A DNA stretch of 53,633 nt from WFQV01 sp964611145. Lineage in GTDB: Bacteria > Bacteroidota > Ignavibacteria > Ignavibacteriales > Melioribacteraceae. Below, piece after piece: positions 41,190 through 49,709 of the stretch. Below the pieces are notes generated by a model. That model saw nothing but the letters and a program-made list of their open reading frames with translations. It searched no databases and was not told the origin of the DNA. Made by a program: the position numbers and the translations under genes. The stretch covers positions 1 to 53,633 of the forward strand of contig CAZSYM010000015.1 in NCBI GenBank assembly GCA_964611145.1, given 5' to 3'. Positions within the stretch are counted from its first letter, which is position 1. The number at the start of each line of letters is the position of its first letter.

Positions 41190-42485
41190 CTATTTAAGAT
41201 TGGCGTAAAGAGGGAACTTAGCACAAAGCTCTCTCACTTCCATCTTAATTGTTGCCAGCATTTCTTCGTTTTCATAATTGGCAATAGCTCTGTCAATTAA
41301 ATCCGCAATAACGTCCATTTCTTCTTCCTTCATTCCACGCGTGGTTGCTGCCGGTGTACCTATTCTGATACCGCTGGTAACAAAAGGACTTTTAGTATCA
41401 AAAGGAATCATGTTTTTATTAACGGTAATTCCCGCTGCCTCCAAAGCTTTCTCAGCTTTCTTTCCGCTTATTCCCTTATTAGTTAAATCGACAAGCATCA
41501 GATGATTATCCGTCCCGCCGGAAATAACGTCGAAACCTTTCTTCATTAAACCTTCCGCAAGTCTTTTGGCATTTTTAATAACCTGCTTTGCATAAGTTTC
41601 AAAGGAATCTTCCAGAGCCTCCCCAAAAGCAACAGCCTTAGCCATAATGATGTGCATCAAGGGGCCACCTTGAATTCCCGGCATCACGGTGCTATCCAAG
41701 ACTTCGGAAAGCATTTTGACCCTATCACCCTTGGGAGTTTTAATGCCCATCGGATTTTCTTTATCCTTACCTATCAAAATTATCCCGCCACGCGGTCCCC
41801 GTAAGGTTTTGTGCGTGGTGGAAGTAACCACATCGCAATACTCGAGAGGATTATTCAAAAGTCCTTTGGCAATTAAACCTGCCGGGTGCGCCATGTCCGC
41901 CATTAACATTGCGCCTACTTTATCGGCAATTTCACGGAACTTTTTATAATCCCAATCACGGGAATAAGCACTGGCACCCGCGACGATTAACTTGGGTTTT
42001 TCCTTTTTAGCCAAGTCTTCTATCAAGTTATAATCAAGCAATTTCGTCTCGGGGCTCAACGTATAGCCAACGGCACGATAAATTTTACCGGAAAAATTAA
42101 CAAAAGAACCGTGAGTAAGATGTCCTCCGTGATCAAGGCTCAAGCCAAGAATGGTATCGCCGGGTTTAAGGAGAGACATATAAACCGCCATATTCGCTTG
42201 CGAACCGCTATGCGGCTGAACATTGACCCATTCAGCGCCAAAGAGTTTCTTCAAGCGCTCTCGTGCCAAATCCTCCGCCATATCCACAAATTCGCAACCA
42301 CCGTAATATCTTTTGCCGGGATAACCTTCGGCATATTTATTGGTGAGAACGCTACCGGCGGCGGCAAGCACCGCCGGGCTAACAAAATTTTCCGATGCTA
42401 TAAGTTCCAAATAATCCGTCTGACGCGAAATTTCCTTCTGCAATATATCATAAATCTCAGCGTCTTTTTTAAGGCTTTCGTACAT
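41190..42485 (-). CDS. glyA: Serine hydroxymethyltransferase
   Basis: A 431-residue PLP enzyme that interconverts serine and glycine with tetrahydrofolate, the main one-carbon source. It has NVQPHSGSQANMAVYMSLL, ADMAHPAGLIA, and the PLP-binding TSTTHKTLRGPRGG with Lys226. Length is normal. GAGAGG lies five bases before the ATG. It is placed between a TPR protein and tatC, which has no metabolic meaning that I can see. Confidence 0.97.
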   Translation of the reverse strand: MYESLKKDAEIYDILQKEISRQTDYLELIASENFVSPAVLAAAGSVLTNKYAEGYPGKRYYGGCEFVDMAEDLARERLKKLFGAEWVNVQPHSGSQANMAVYMSLLKPGDTILGLSLDHGGHLTHGSFVNFSGKIYRAVGYTLSPETKLLDYNLIEDLAKKEKPKLIVAGASAYSRDWDYKKFREIADKVGAMLMADMAHPAGLIAKGLLNNPLEYCDVVTSTTHKTLRGPRGGIILIGKDKENPMGIKTPKGDRVKMLSEVLDSTVMPGIQGGPLMHIIMAKAVAFGEALEDSFETYAKQVIKNAKRLAEGLMKKGFDVISGGTDNHLMLVDLTNKGISGKKAEKALEAAGITVNKNMIPFDTKSPFVTSGIRIGTPAATTRGMKEEEMDVIADLIDRAIANYENEEMLATIKMEVRELCAKFPLYANLK

Positions 42486-42503
42486 GTTAACCTCTCATGT
42501 TAA

Positions 42504-43784
42504 TTACGGAACCGTTATTGTTCTATTAATCCAGTCGTAGCATTTTCCTTCTATCTTAATCTTATCGCCAGATTTCAATTGACGGAAGAAATAATCTTCC
42601 TGGCTCGGTACGGAATTTTCCAAAGCCTTGATTCTTTCGGCAGCTATTTCGGAAAAGGAACCTTTCAATTTCGCCGCTTTCTTATACTGATTTACCGCCA
42701 ATTGATAAACACATTTATCTATGAAATCGAATCCGCAATCACGTGCCGCTTGCTCGTATATGGTTCCCAAAATATAATGCGGATAATCCCAATCGGGGCT
42801 CACTTTCATTGCTTTAAGCAGATAAGAACGAGCCACGGACAATTGATCCAACTTTTTGTAAATAATCGCCAAATTCACATAATTATCGCGATTTTCCGGC
42901 TCAAGTCTTATCAATTTCTTGTATGCCGAAATTGCCTTGTCCGTTTCTCCCAATTTGTCATAAGCTCTTGCAAGTTCTCGCCAATAATTCACAACATCGG
43001 GCGATTGTTGAATAAGAAATTCAAGGGGGTCTATAGCCTTTTCAAAATTTTTGGTTTTGATGCAAAAGGAAGCATATTTCCATGCTTTTTCCAGATTCCC
43101 CCTATCAAGGTCCCATGCTTTTTTATAAATGTCCAACAATTGCTCCTTATCCTCTGCCAAAGACTCCATACGCTTGACCCAAAGAGCGTTATCGGGTTCT
43201 TTCTCGGAAAGAGAGGCGTAGAGTTCAAGCGCCTTCATTTTATAGCCATTGGAATCGGTAGCGTTTTTGATATAAAGCAAGCCCAATCTGTCCTTATAAT
43301 AGGCTTCGTTCGTAATAGGTTTCCCTGAAGCAAAAGCCTTTTCGTATGCTTTGATTACCGTATCTGGATTATCTTTAAGCCAAACTTCCATAACATAAGC
43401 CTTACGCACCAAGTAATTGCCCGCATCCGCCGTGTCGTATTTTACAGCTCGGTCGTAAAGATATAAAACCGTATCGGCAAGCATCTTTTTGGTTTCCGGA
43501 GAAATCTGTCCCGTAGTATCTTCATACATTTTCCAAATAACTTTTTCCAATTTAAGATAAGGCTTATATTTTGCAAAGGCATCCGGTTTCGCGTTCAATA
43601 GCTTGAAACCGTGCTCCAGGGTATAATCGTCGTACTGTTTGTTTTTATAAGCCTCGAAAAAGAGACTCGCCTCGACCAGCACGTTCACGCTGTCCGAACC
43701 GGTAAAAACAATGTTCAAAGTTTTTCCGAAGGAAACCCCCGAAAAGAGCAACACCGCTATAAGGATTTTACTTAAAGTTTTCAC
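42504..43784 (-). CDS. Exported tetratricopeptide-repeat protein
   Basis: A 426-residue protein with a signal peptide (KTLSKILIAVLLFSGVSFG) and TPR units, clearest at about 215-330 (YWRELARAYDKLGETDKAIS, YVNLAIIYKKLDQLSVARSY). A short C-terminal beta-rich tail follows. I start it at the GTG at 43784 because AGGTGA lies five bases upstream; a GTG at 43793 overlaps that site. It follows an outer-membrane protein and a lipoprotein, and may be part of a common envelope complex. No enzyme motif is seen. Confidence 0.8.
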   Translation of the reverse strand: MKTLSKILIAVLLFSGVSFGKTLNIVFTGSDSVNVLVEASLFFEAYKNKQYDDYTLEHGFKLLNAKPDAFAKYKPYLKLEKVIWKMYEDTTGQISPETKKMLADTVLYLYDRAVKYDTADAGNYLVRKAYVMEVWLKDNPDTVIKAYEKAFASGKPITNEAYYKDRLGLLYIKNATDSNGYKMKALELYASLSEKEPDNALWVKRMESLAEDKEQLLDIYKKAWDLDRGNLEKAWKYASFCIKTKNFEKAIDPLEFLIQQSPDVVNYWRELARAYDKLGETDKAISAYKKLIRLEPENRDNYVNLAIIYKKLDQLSVARSYLLKAMKVSPDWDYPHYILGTIYEQAARDCGFDFIDKCVYQLAVNQYKKAAKLKGSFSEIAAERIKALENSVPSQEDYFFRQLKSGDKIKIEGKCYDWINRTITVP

Positions 43785-43806
43785 TTTACTCACCTTTTAT
43801 TTGTTA

Positions 43807-45045
43807 TTATCTGTTCTTTCTAATAAACCAACGTTCCCCGAAGCTGAGAGCTATTCGAGCTTCGAGAAATTTTTCTTCCAAAGTTTTGTTTCCTTTCTTT
43901 CCCATTATTCCACCGGCAATACCGATATCAATACTATTATACACTCCCATCGGGAAAGAAATTCCCGCCGAAATCGAAGATTTAAAAACATCATTTCCCA
44001 GAACAGTAAAGGGCGTCTTTTCGTAGCTTAAACCGAAACGGTAGCGAATCTGTTCCCAGAAAGAAGAAAACTCGGAAATCTCACGAAAATATTCCATTCC
44101 CCACGAAAACTTAAATGCCTGTCCGAGATAGCTTTCGGTTTTGTTGGCAAATTCATATTCAGCCCAATTTTGGGTAAGGAAATCAAAGGTAAACAAATAA
44201 TTGTTCGAATAAACAAAAGAAACTCCAAGTCCCATTCGCGACGGCAATTTTGTTTCCGCCAGACCGTTTGCAATTTGATTCGAACCCACAAGATTATTGG
44301 TGGAAATGGTAGTATCCGTATTCAATTTTGTCGTTAACGAAAAAACAGCGCCCACCCGCAAATTTTTGATTTTAGAGGCGCCAAGGAATTTAGAAATATC
44401 CGGAGAAAGCATACCGAAAGTTGCTCCCATTCCCAGAGAGCTTTTTTTCATCACATAACCGACGGTTTTAAAAGACGAAGTATCCGGGAAAATCAACGTG
44501 GAAGAATAAACAATATCGCCAAAGTAATAATCGAAAGACGCTCCGAGGGAAAAGCCGAAAGGCAAACGATACGAACCGCCCAAATAAATTTTCGACAGTC
44601 CACCCTTTCCCGTCAAAGCTTGAGTAAACTCTCCAACGTTGGAACTTTTCACCGGGATTTCCACATCGTAATCAACCCGCGAATAAGGTAAAACTCCGAA
44701 GGAAAAAGTAATGCCATAATCTCTTTGAATAGGAACCGCGAAGGTAATCCCCTTGAACAACGTATTTTTGAAAAAATACGAATCGTTGGCATCGCCTATT
44801 ATTTTCGAACCAAAAGCAACAGAGGCTTCCATTCTCGTTAATCCGATTGAATTCCAACCGGCGGGATTAACTCCACTGATAAAATCCTTATCGGAAACGG
44901 CAATTCCCAAGTTCCCCATTCCGAACCTACGGGCGGAATAATTATAAACCAAATCTCCCACGCCATAGCGCGTGTAAACCGAACCTTGAGCAAAACTTAT
45001 CGAAGTCCAAACTACGAGAAAAAATATCTTTATTAAACTTTTCAT
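43807..45045 (-). CDS. Outer-membrane beta-barrel protein of unknown function
   Basis: A 412-residue exported protein: signal peptide ending SISFAQ, then GSVYTRYGVGDLVYNYSARRFGMG and a long series of amphipathic strands (for example LGVSFVYSNNYLFTFDF). It resembles transporter-like Bacteroidota barrels related to PorV/FadL (NPAGWNSI near residue 55), but lacks the FadL hatch motif. It overlaps the upstream lipoprotein gene by ATGA. A porin or a shuttle/anchor role is possible; no ligand is evident. Confidence 0.75.
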   Translation of the reverse strand: MKSLIKIFFLVVWTSISFAQGSVYTRYGVGDLVYNYSARRFGMGNLGIAVSDKDFISGVNPAGWNSIGLTRMEASVAFGSKIIGDANDSYFFKNTLFKGITFAVPIQRDYGITFSFGVLPYSRVDYDVEIPVKSSNVGEFTQALTGKGGLSKIYLGGSYRLPFGFSLGASFDYYFGDIVYSSTLIFPDTSSFKTVGYVMKKSSLGMGATFGMLSPDISKFLGASKIKNLRVGAVFSLTTKLNTDTTISTNNLVGSNQIANGLAETKLPSRMGLGVSFVYSNNYLFTFDFLTQNWAEYEFANKTESYLGQAFKFSWGMEYFREISEFSSFWEQIRYRFGLSYEKTPFTVLGNDVFKSSISAGISFPMGVYNSIDIGIAGGIMGKKGNKTLEEKFLEARIALSFGERWFIRKNR

Positions 45046-46223
45046 TTTTTATCCGTATAATAAATTACTATTTGTGGACGTTTAGATTTATCCGCGGCTT
45101 TTTCGGAAAAGAGAGAAATCAAATTCAAGCTTCTGGATTCATCGGAAAGTCGCAATAGCAAACCTTGATTCGAGGTTCCGTCAACCCATTTCTGGACAAA
45201 ATAACCGATACGCCCCTCGTATATCCAGCCGTGTTTACCCAAATAAAGCTTGACAGTTCCTTTCACGGTAGAATCGGGAGTAGTAGAATCCGAAACCATT
45301 TGAACGGTAACGGAATCCGAGACCACCGAGCCCCAAAAAGAGGAAGCGGAATCAACACTTAATTTCAAGATTGCCTTGTTAATTATGGCATCTTTGGGGA
45401 GAAAAGAATGATCAAAATAAAAATATCCGCGAAAAGCATAATCGGCAAGCAAATTTATGTTATCACTATTAAGCTTTTCCGGCTCGCCCGTTATAACATG
45501 AACATCGCTTGCAAGTTTTTGAGTTAAAGTATCCGTTTTCTTTCCGATGACATTATAAACTATTTTCATCACGGGTTCGTCGGGATGGCGTACATTCGTA
45601 ATGGCTTGGAAACCCAATATTTTCCGAGAACTCTCATCGGGTTTCAACATAACGCCGTTATTTTCCGGTAAAGAATCCACGACTTCTTTTTTCAACCAAT
45701 TCAATGTCAAATCCGTCGGCACGGAAAATTTAATCAGAGAATCCGACACCTCGTCGGGAGATGAAATCGGATTGTTATCATAATCCAATGCGTTCAGGCT
45801 ATCCTCGTCGAAATCCGCCGGTATCCAAAAATTATTAACCTTGTAAACGTCAAAGTTAATGGGGGCGGTTTCATCTCCCAAGACATAATTGGGACGCATT
45901 TCCACCCACGAAGATTGCACGATAACAGAATCGTGCTGCAAGTATTCCCTAATCGAATCGGGCATTTGCATAAAAAATCTCAAAAGCGCCGTTGAGGTAA
46001 GCCCGTTGAATTTTCCCAGAAGAATACGAGGAGCGGCACCCAAATCCAATTTTTCCCGAAAGTATTCGGAGCGCCATGTTAGGTTCAACGTATCCGTCCG
46101 TACAACCTTGACATCAAATTTATCGCTGGGAGGCAATAAAGAACCTCCGACTTCAGTAGGACTTTCCGTACAGGAAACAACAAAGAGAATCAGGAGAACC
46201 GTCACAACAACTTTCTTAATCAA
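45042..46223 (-). CDS. Surface lipoprotein with DNRLRE-like beta-sandwich segments
   Basis: A 393-residue lipoprotein with signal MIKKVVVTVLLILFVVSC (lipidation at Cys18). The middle and C-terminal parts are beta-rich and carry motifs seen in DNRLRE/cell-wall-associated beta-sandwich proteins (AILKLSVDSASS, VQKWVDGTSNQGLLLRL, FSEKAADKSKRPQIVIYY). The start is TTG, three bases after the gmhB stop, with GGGG of a weak ribosome-binding site within the gmhB end; the signal peptide requires it. It is coupled to an outer-membrane barrel, which suggests the two act together at the cell surface. Function is unknown. Confidence 0.75.
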   Translation of the reverse strand: MIKKVVVTVLLILFVVSCTESPTEVGGSLLPPSDKFDVKVVRTDTLNLTWRSEYFREKLDLGAAPRILLGKFNGLTSTALLRFFMQMPDSIREYLQHDSVIVQSSWVEMRPNYVLGDETAPINFDVYKVNNFWIPADFDEDSLNALDYDNNPISSPDEVSDSLIKFSVPTDLTLNWLKKEVVDSLPENNGVMLKPDESSRKILGFQAITNVRHPDEPVMKIVYNVIGKKTDTLTQKLASDVHVITGEPEKLNSDNINLLADYAFRGYFYFDHSFLPKDAIINKAILKLSVDSASSFWGSVVSDSVTVQMVSDSTTPDSTVKGTVKLYLGKHGWIYEGRIGYFVQKWVDGTSNQGLLLRLSDESRSLNLISLFSEKAADKSKRPQIVIYYTDKK

Positions 46224-46226
46224 ATT

Positions 46227-46796
46227 TTACCCCACAGTTTCTTTTTCTATAAAAGCACAAGCATTTAAAAAATCCCGAGCAACAAAATTGGGAGTTTTCT
46301 CGGGACTTTGCAAGTCATTTATTTCTTTTTCCGAAATCTTATTCGTAATCAATATAGTTTTAACCCCCGCTCTATTACCGCATTCCACATCGCTCAATTG
46401 GTCGCCGATAAAAAAAGATTTACTCAAATCTATCCCATGCTTTTCAGCCGCCTCGAAAACCATTTTGGGAGAAGGCTTTCTACATTCATATTCCTCGGGG
46501 GAATCGAAATCAGGATGAAAAGGACAATAGAAAAAATCATCCACTTTGGCACCGAACTCGGCAAGCAATTCATTGATTTTCTTATTTACAGCGTTCACCT
46601 GTTCATGAGTAATTATGCCGCGAGTAACACCGGATTGATTTGAAATAACGATTATCTTAAAACCCAATCGATTACGAAGTTTTGCAATCCCTTCCCCCAC
46701 TCCAGGATACAGTCTGACTTTTTCGGCATCACCCAAATATCCCGGATCATAATTCAAAGTGTCGTCACGATCCAAAAAAACAGCTTTGTTCGGCAT
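46227..46796 (-). CDS. gmhB: GmhB-like HAD phosphatase (heptose bisphosphatase/histidinol phosphatase type)
   Basis: A 189-residue HAD-IIIA phosphatase. LDRDDTLN carries the nucleophile Asp9 and general acid Asp11; SNQSGVTRG, CRKPSPKM and GDQLSDVECG complete the HAD core. In E. coli GmhB zinc is bound by C-x-H...C-x-C. Here the loop is CPFHPDFDSPEEYECRKP, with Phe93 in place of the His and Tyr103 in place of a Cys, so two ligands differ; His94 might substitute for one. ADP-heptose synthesis would supply the three GT9 enzymes. Histidinol phosphatase or another sugar phosphatase is the alternative. It lies six bases after glgA. Confidence 0.82.
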   Translation of the reverse strand: MPNKAVFLDRDDTLNYDPGYLGDAEKVRLYPGVGEGIAKLRNRLGFKIIVISNQSGVTRGIITHEQVNAVNKKINELLAEFGAKVDDFFYCPFHPDFDSPEEYECRKPSPKMVFEAAEKHGIDLSKSFFIGDQLSDVECGNRAGVKTILITNKISEKEINDLQSPEKTPNFVARDFLNACAFIEKETVG

Positions 46797-46802
46797 TCTT
46801 GG

Positions 46803-48275
46803 TCAGAGAGTCTTCTTATAAAGCTCGACGTATTTCTTAGCGGATTTTATCCACGTAAAATCGTACTTCATTCCAGTTACCATTAACTTTTTCCATGCCT
46901 TCGGATCGTTCGCATACAGCTCAATCGCTCTTTCTATTGCCTTCAGCATTGCTTCGGGAGTAAAATCCTTGAACACAAAGCCATTACCTTTTTTCCCTTC
47001 GGAAACATCTATCACCGTATCAATCAATCCGCCAGTTGCTCTCACGATAGGAACCGTTCCATACGCCAAGCTGTACATTTGATTTAATCCGCACGGTTCA
47101 TATTTGGACGGCATAAGATACATATCCGCCCCGGCTTCTATCAAGTGGGCAAGTTGCTCATCGAATCCGAGATAGCAACCGAATTTATCCTTATATTTTG
47201 CCGTCATCTCTTCGAAGAAATCCATATACTTTTGCTCGCCCGTACCCAAAAGCACAAAATAGGCGTTCATCTTAATCATTTTGCGAAACGCCTTTTTTAC
47301 TAGCCCGAAGCCCTTACCGTCATCAAGGCGGGAAATCATTCCGATAATCGGCACACCTTCCTTTAACTCGAAGCCGAACTTCGCCGCCAGCGCAGCTTTA
47401 TTAGCGGCTTTGTTTTCCAAGGTTTTCACGGAATATTTCTTCGGAATAAATTTATCCTTTTCAGGATTCCAAACTCTGAAATCAATTCCGTTAAGAATGC
47501 CATGTAAATCTTTCTTCCGTTCGCAAATTACCTTGTCCAATCCTTCGCCATATTCAGGCGTACAAATATCTTCCGCGTAAGTAGGGCTAACGGTTGTCAA
47601 GGCATCTGCATATTTGATTCCCGCTTTAAGAAAATTCACCTTGCCTTTGTGGATGATTTCCTTTTCGGTAGGTAATTCCGTTTTTGCAAAAGAGCTTTTC
47701 GGGAAAACTCCCTGAAAGCCAATGTTGTGAATGGTAAAAATCGTTTTTACATTCTTAAGCGCTTCATGATCTTTGTATAAAGTTTTCAGATAAGCCGGTA
47801 TCAATCCCGTTTGCCAATCATTACAATGAATTATGTCGGGTATCCACCCCAATTCCTCAATCAAACCGAAAACCGCTTTTGTCAGAAGAATGAAACGCTC
47901 GTCGTTATCCTCGTAATACTTTCCCGTCGCAGGGTCGACATAAACGCTATGTCTTCCCGAAAAGTAATGTTTGTTATCCAAGAAATAAATTTGCACACGC
48001 GCTCGCGTTCCTACCAAAAACGAAGAACGAATAGAATAATTAACTTCTTCGCCATTAATCGTCGTGCTTAAATCCTTAAGCCTTACAACTTCATGTATTT
48101 TAAATTTCCGTTCGTCAATCGAACCGTACTTGGGTAGTACGATACGGACCTGATGCCCCAATTCCAACAATTTTTGAGGTAATGCGGAAGAAACATCCGC
48201 CACCCCGCCGGTTTTTACAAAAGGAGAAACTTCTGAAGTAACAAACAAAATTTTTAAATTTTTACCGGAAGACAT
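46803..48275 (-). CDS. glgA: Glycogen synthase (ADP-glucose type)
   Basis: A 490-residue GT5 glycogen/starch synthase adding glucose from ADP-glucose to alpha-1,4 glucan. The N-terminal KTGGVADV motif (Lys21) binds donor. HCNDWQTGLIP, TIHNIGFQG and the C-terminal domain motif MPSKYEPCGLNQMYSLAYG are in place. Length is normal. It is the first gene of the long minus-strand run, with a probable promoter overlapping a palindrome upstream. No other glycogen genes are linked. Confidence 0.95.
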   Translation of the reverse strand: MSSGKNLKILFVTSEVSPFVKTGGVADVSSALPQKLLELGHQVRIVLPKYGSIDERKFKIHEVVRLKDLSTTINGEEVNYSIRSSFLVGTRARVQIYFLDNKHYFSGRHSVYVDPATGKYYEDNDERFILLTKAVFGLIEELGWIPDIIHCNDWQTGLIPAYLKTLYKDHEALKNVKTIFTIHNIGFQGVFPKSSFAKTELPTEKEIIHKGKVNFLKAGIKYADALTTVSPTYAEDICTPEYGEGLDKVICERKKDLHGILNGIDFRVWNPEKDKFIPKKYSVKTLENKAANKAALAAKFGFELKEGVPIIGMISRLDDGKGFGLVKKAFRKMIKMNAYFVLLGTGEQKYMDFFEEMTAKYKDKFGCYLGFDEQLAHLIEAGADMYLMPSKYEPCGLNQMYSLAYGTVPIVRATGGLIDTVIDVSEGKKGNGFVFKDFTPEAMLKAIERAIELYANDPKAWKKLMVTGMKYDFTWIKSAKKYVELYKKTL

Positions 48276-48307
48276 TTTTCTACTTGTCCTTTATTTTTTA
48301 AAGCTGT

Positions 48308-48336
48308 AATTTAATAAATTAAACATTCTTTAACAA
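48308..48336 (-). promoter_or_regulatory. Possible promoter of glgA
   Basis: On the minus strand TTGTTA (48336-48331) is followed after 17 bases by TAAATT (48313-48308), 33 bases before the glgA ATG. A TAACTTTG box (48341-48334) that matches TAnnTTTG overlaps it as an alternative. The -35 lies inside a perfect palindrome. Confidence 0.3.
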
Positions 48337-48344
48337 AGTTAAAG
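48328..48344. promoter_or_regulatory. Palindromic operator-like site between glgA and hutI
   Basis: CTTTAAC and GTTAAAG flank AAA, forming a perfect seven-base inverted repeat of 17 bases total. It lies in the shared 186-base divergent intergenic region and overlaps the proposed glgA -35 box. Such size and symmetry suit a dimeric repressor. No regulator gene is adjacent, so its binding protein is unknown. The rest of the region (48345-48461) shows no clear hutI promoter. Confidence 0.4.
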
Positions 48345-48461
48345 CATGCTCCGAGATATGAATAGTTTCCTAATTCATCAATGTTTACAAGGTATTCAAA
48401 CACTACAAGCAAAAAAACCTCTAATTTTATTGAACTAACACAAAAGTGGAAAACGAACAAA

Positions 48462-49709
48462 ATGTTGACATTAATAAAAAATCCCTCTCAGATTGTTACG
48501 GTAAATACTTACGGGAAAGGTTACCTTTCCGGTAAGGATATGAACAATCTTTATGTCTTGGAAAATCATTCAATCGTAATCGAAGATGATTTAATCAAAG
48601 ACTTCGTTCCCAATTCTACAATATCCGAAAGTAAATTCGATGTAATAGTGGAGGCAAAGGATAAAACCGTTCTCCCCGGCTTGATAGATTGCCACACACA
48701 CACGGCATTTGCAGGTTCCCGCTCGAATGAATTCAGAGAAAAATTAGCCGGTGTCAGTTATGAAGAAATTGCCAGGCGAGGAGGCGGTATAAACGCCACC
48801 GTAAACGCCGTTCGAAATTCCTCTTTCGAAGAACTTGTCAAGTTGATAAAACCGCGTATAGATTATTTCATTTCGCAAGGCGTTACCACGCTCGAAATAA
48901 AAAGCGGTTACGGATTAAGTTACTATGACGAAATCAAACTCTTACAAGTAATCAACTTTCTTGATGAATCCACATCGATAGATATTATTCCCACTTTCTT
49001 GGGAGCACATACCTATCCCCCCGAATATAAAAACGAGCACGAGAAATATCTGGAACTGTTAACAGAATCTCTGTTGCCATACATCGCGCAAAACAAGCTT
49101 GCAAAATTCTGCGATGCGTTCTGCGAAATTACGGCCTTCTCGCCGGAAGAATCGAAAAGCGTTCTTGAAAAAGCCAAGGAATACGGGCTGGGATTAAAAT
49201 TACATACCGATCAATTTAACTCGATTGGAGGTATAAACGTGGCGTTGGAATTGGGTGCTACAAGCGTAGAGCACCTGGAAGTGATTGAGGAAAAGGACAT
49301 TCAAAAATTGAGAGGAAAAGAAATCGTTGCGGTGCTATTGCCCGGGGTCTCCTTTTTCCTGAATTATGATTATGCCCCGGCTCGCGCGTTGATCGATAAC
49401 GGGACAACAGTTGCCCTTTCGACCGATTACAACCCCGGCTCGTCCCACATTGCAAATTTGAACTTAATAATGAGCCTCGCCGCATTGAAAATGGGGATGA
49501 CAATCGAAGAAACCATAGCGGCAGTTACGATAAACGCCGCAAAGGCTCTTAACTTACAAGACAGACAAGGAAGTTTGGAAATCGGGAAATTCGCCGATTT
49601 GGCTATTTTCGACGCACACGAATATTCCGAAATTGTTTACAATATAGGCAAAAACCTTAACATGATAACAATAAAAAAAGGAAAGGTAATTTACGATGTC
49701 GGAAAATGA
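48462..49709 (+). CDS. hutI: Imidazolonepropionase
   Basis: A 415-residue amidohydrolase that opens 4-imidazolone-5-propionate to N-formimino-glutamate, the third step of histidine degradation. The metal site HTHTAF (in DCHTHTAFAGSRSNEF), HTDQFN in the middle and the STDYNPGSS active-site turn are present. I start at the ATG at 48462, which gives the normal length; an in-frame ATG 81 bases earlier would add an unlike, polar N-terminus. No hutH, hutU or hutG is linked, so either they lie elsewhere or the enzyme serves another ring-opening role. It overlaps the next gene by 14 bases. Confidence 0.92.
   Translation: MLTLIKNPSQIVTVNTYGKGYLSGKDMNNLYVLENHSIVIEDDLIKDFVPNSTISESKFDVIVEAKDKTVLPGLIDCHTHTAFAGSRSNEFREKLAGVSYEEIARRGGGINATVNAVRNSSFEELVKLIKPRIDYFISQGVTTLEIKSGYGLSYYDEIKLLQVINFLDESTSIDIIPTFLGAHTYPPEYKNEHEKYLELLTESLLPYIAQNKLAKFCDAFCEITAFSPEESKSVLEKAKEYGLGLKLHTDQFNSIGGINVALELGATSVEHLEVIEEKDIQKLRGKEIVAVLLPGVSFFLNYDYAPARALIDNGTTVALSTDYNPGSSHIANLNLIMSLAALKMGMTIEETIAAVTINAAKALNLQDRQGSLEIGKFADLAIFDAHEYSEIVYNIGKNLNMITIKKGKVIYDVGK

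Noticed and set aside
48381..48461. N-terminal extension of hutI
   Set aside because: The added 27 residues are polar and unlike imidazolonepropionases; the ATG at 48462 gives the family length.
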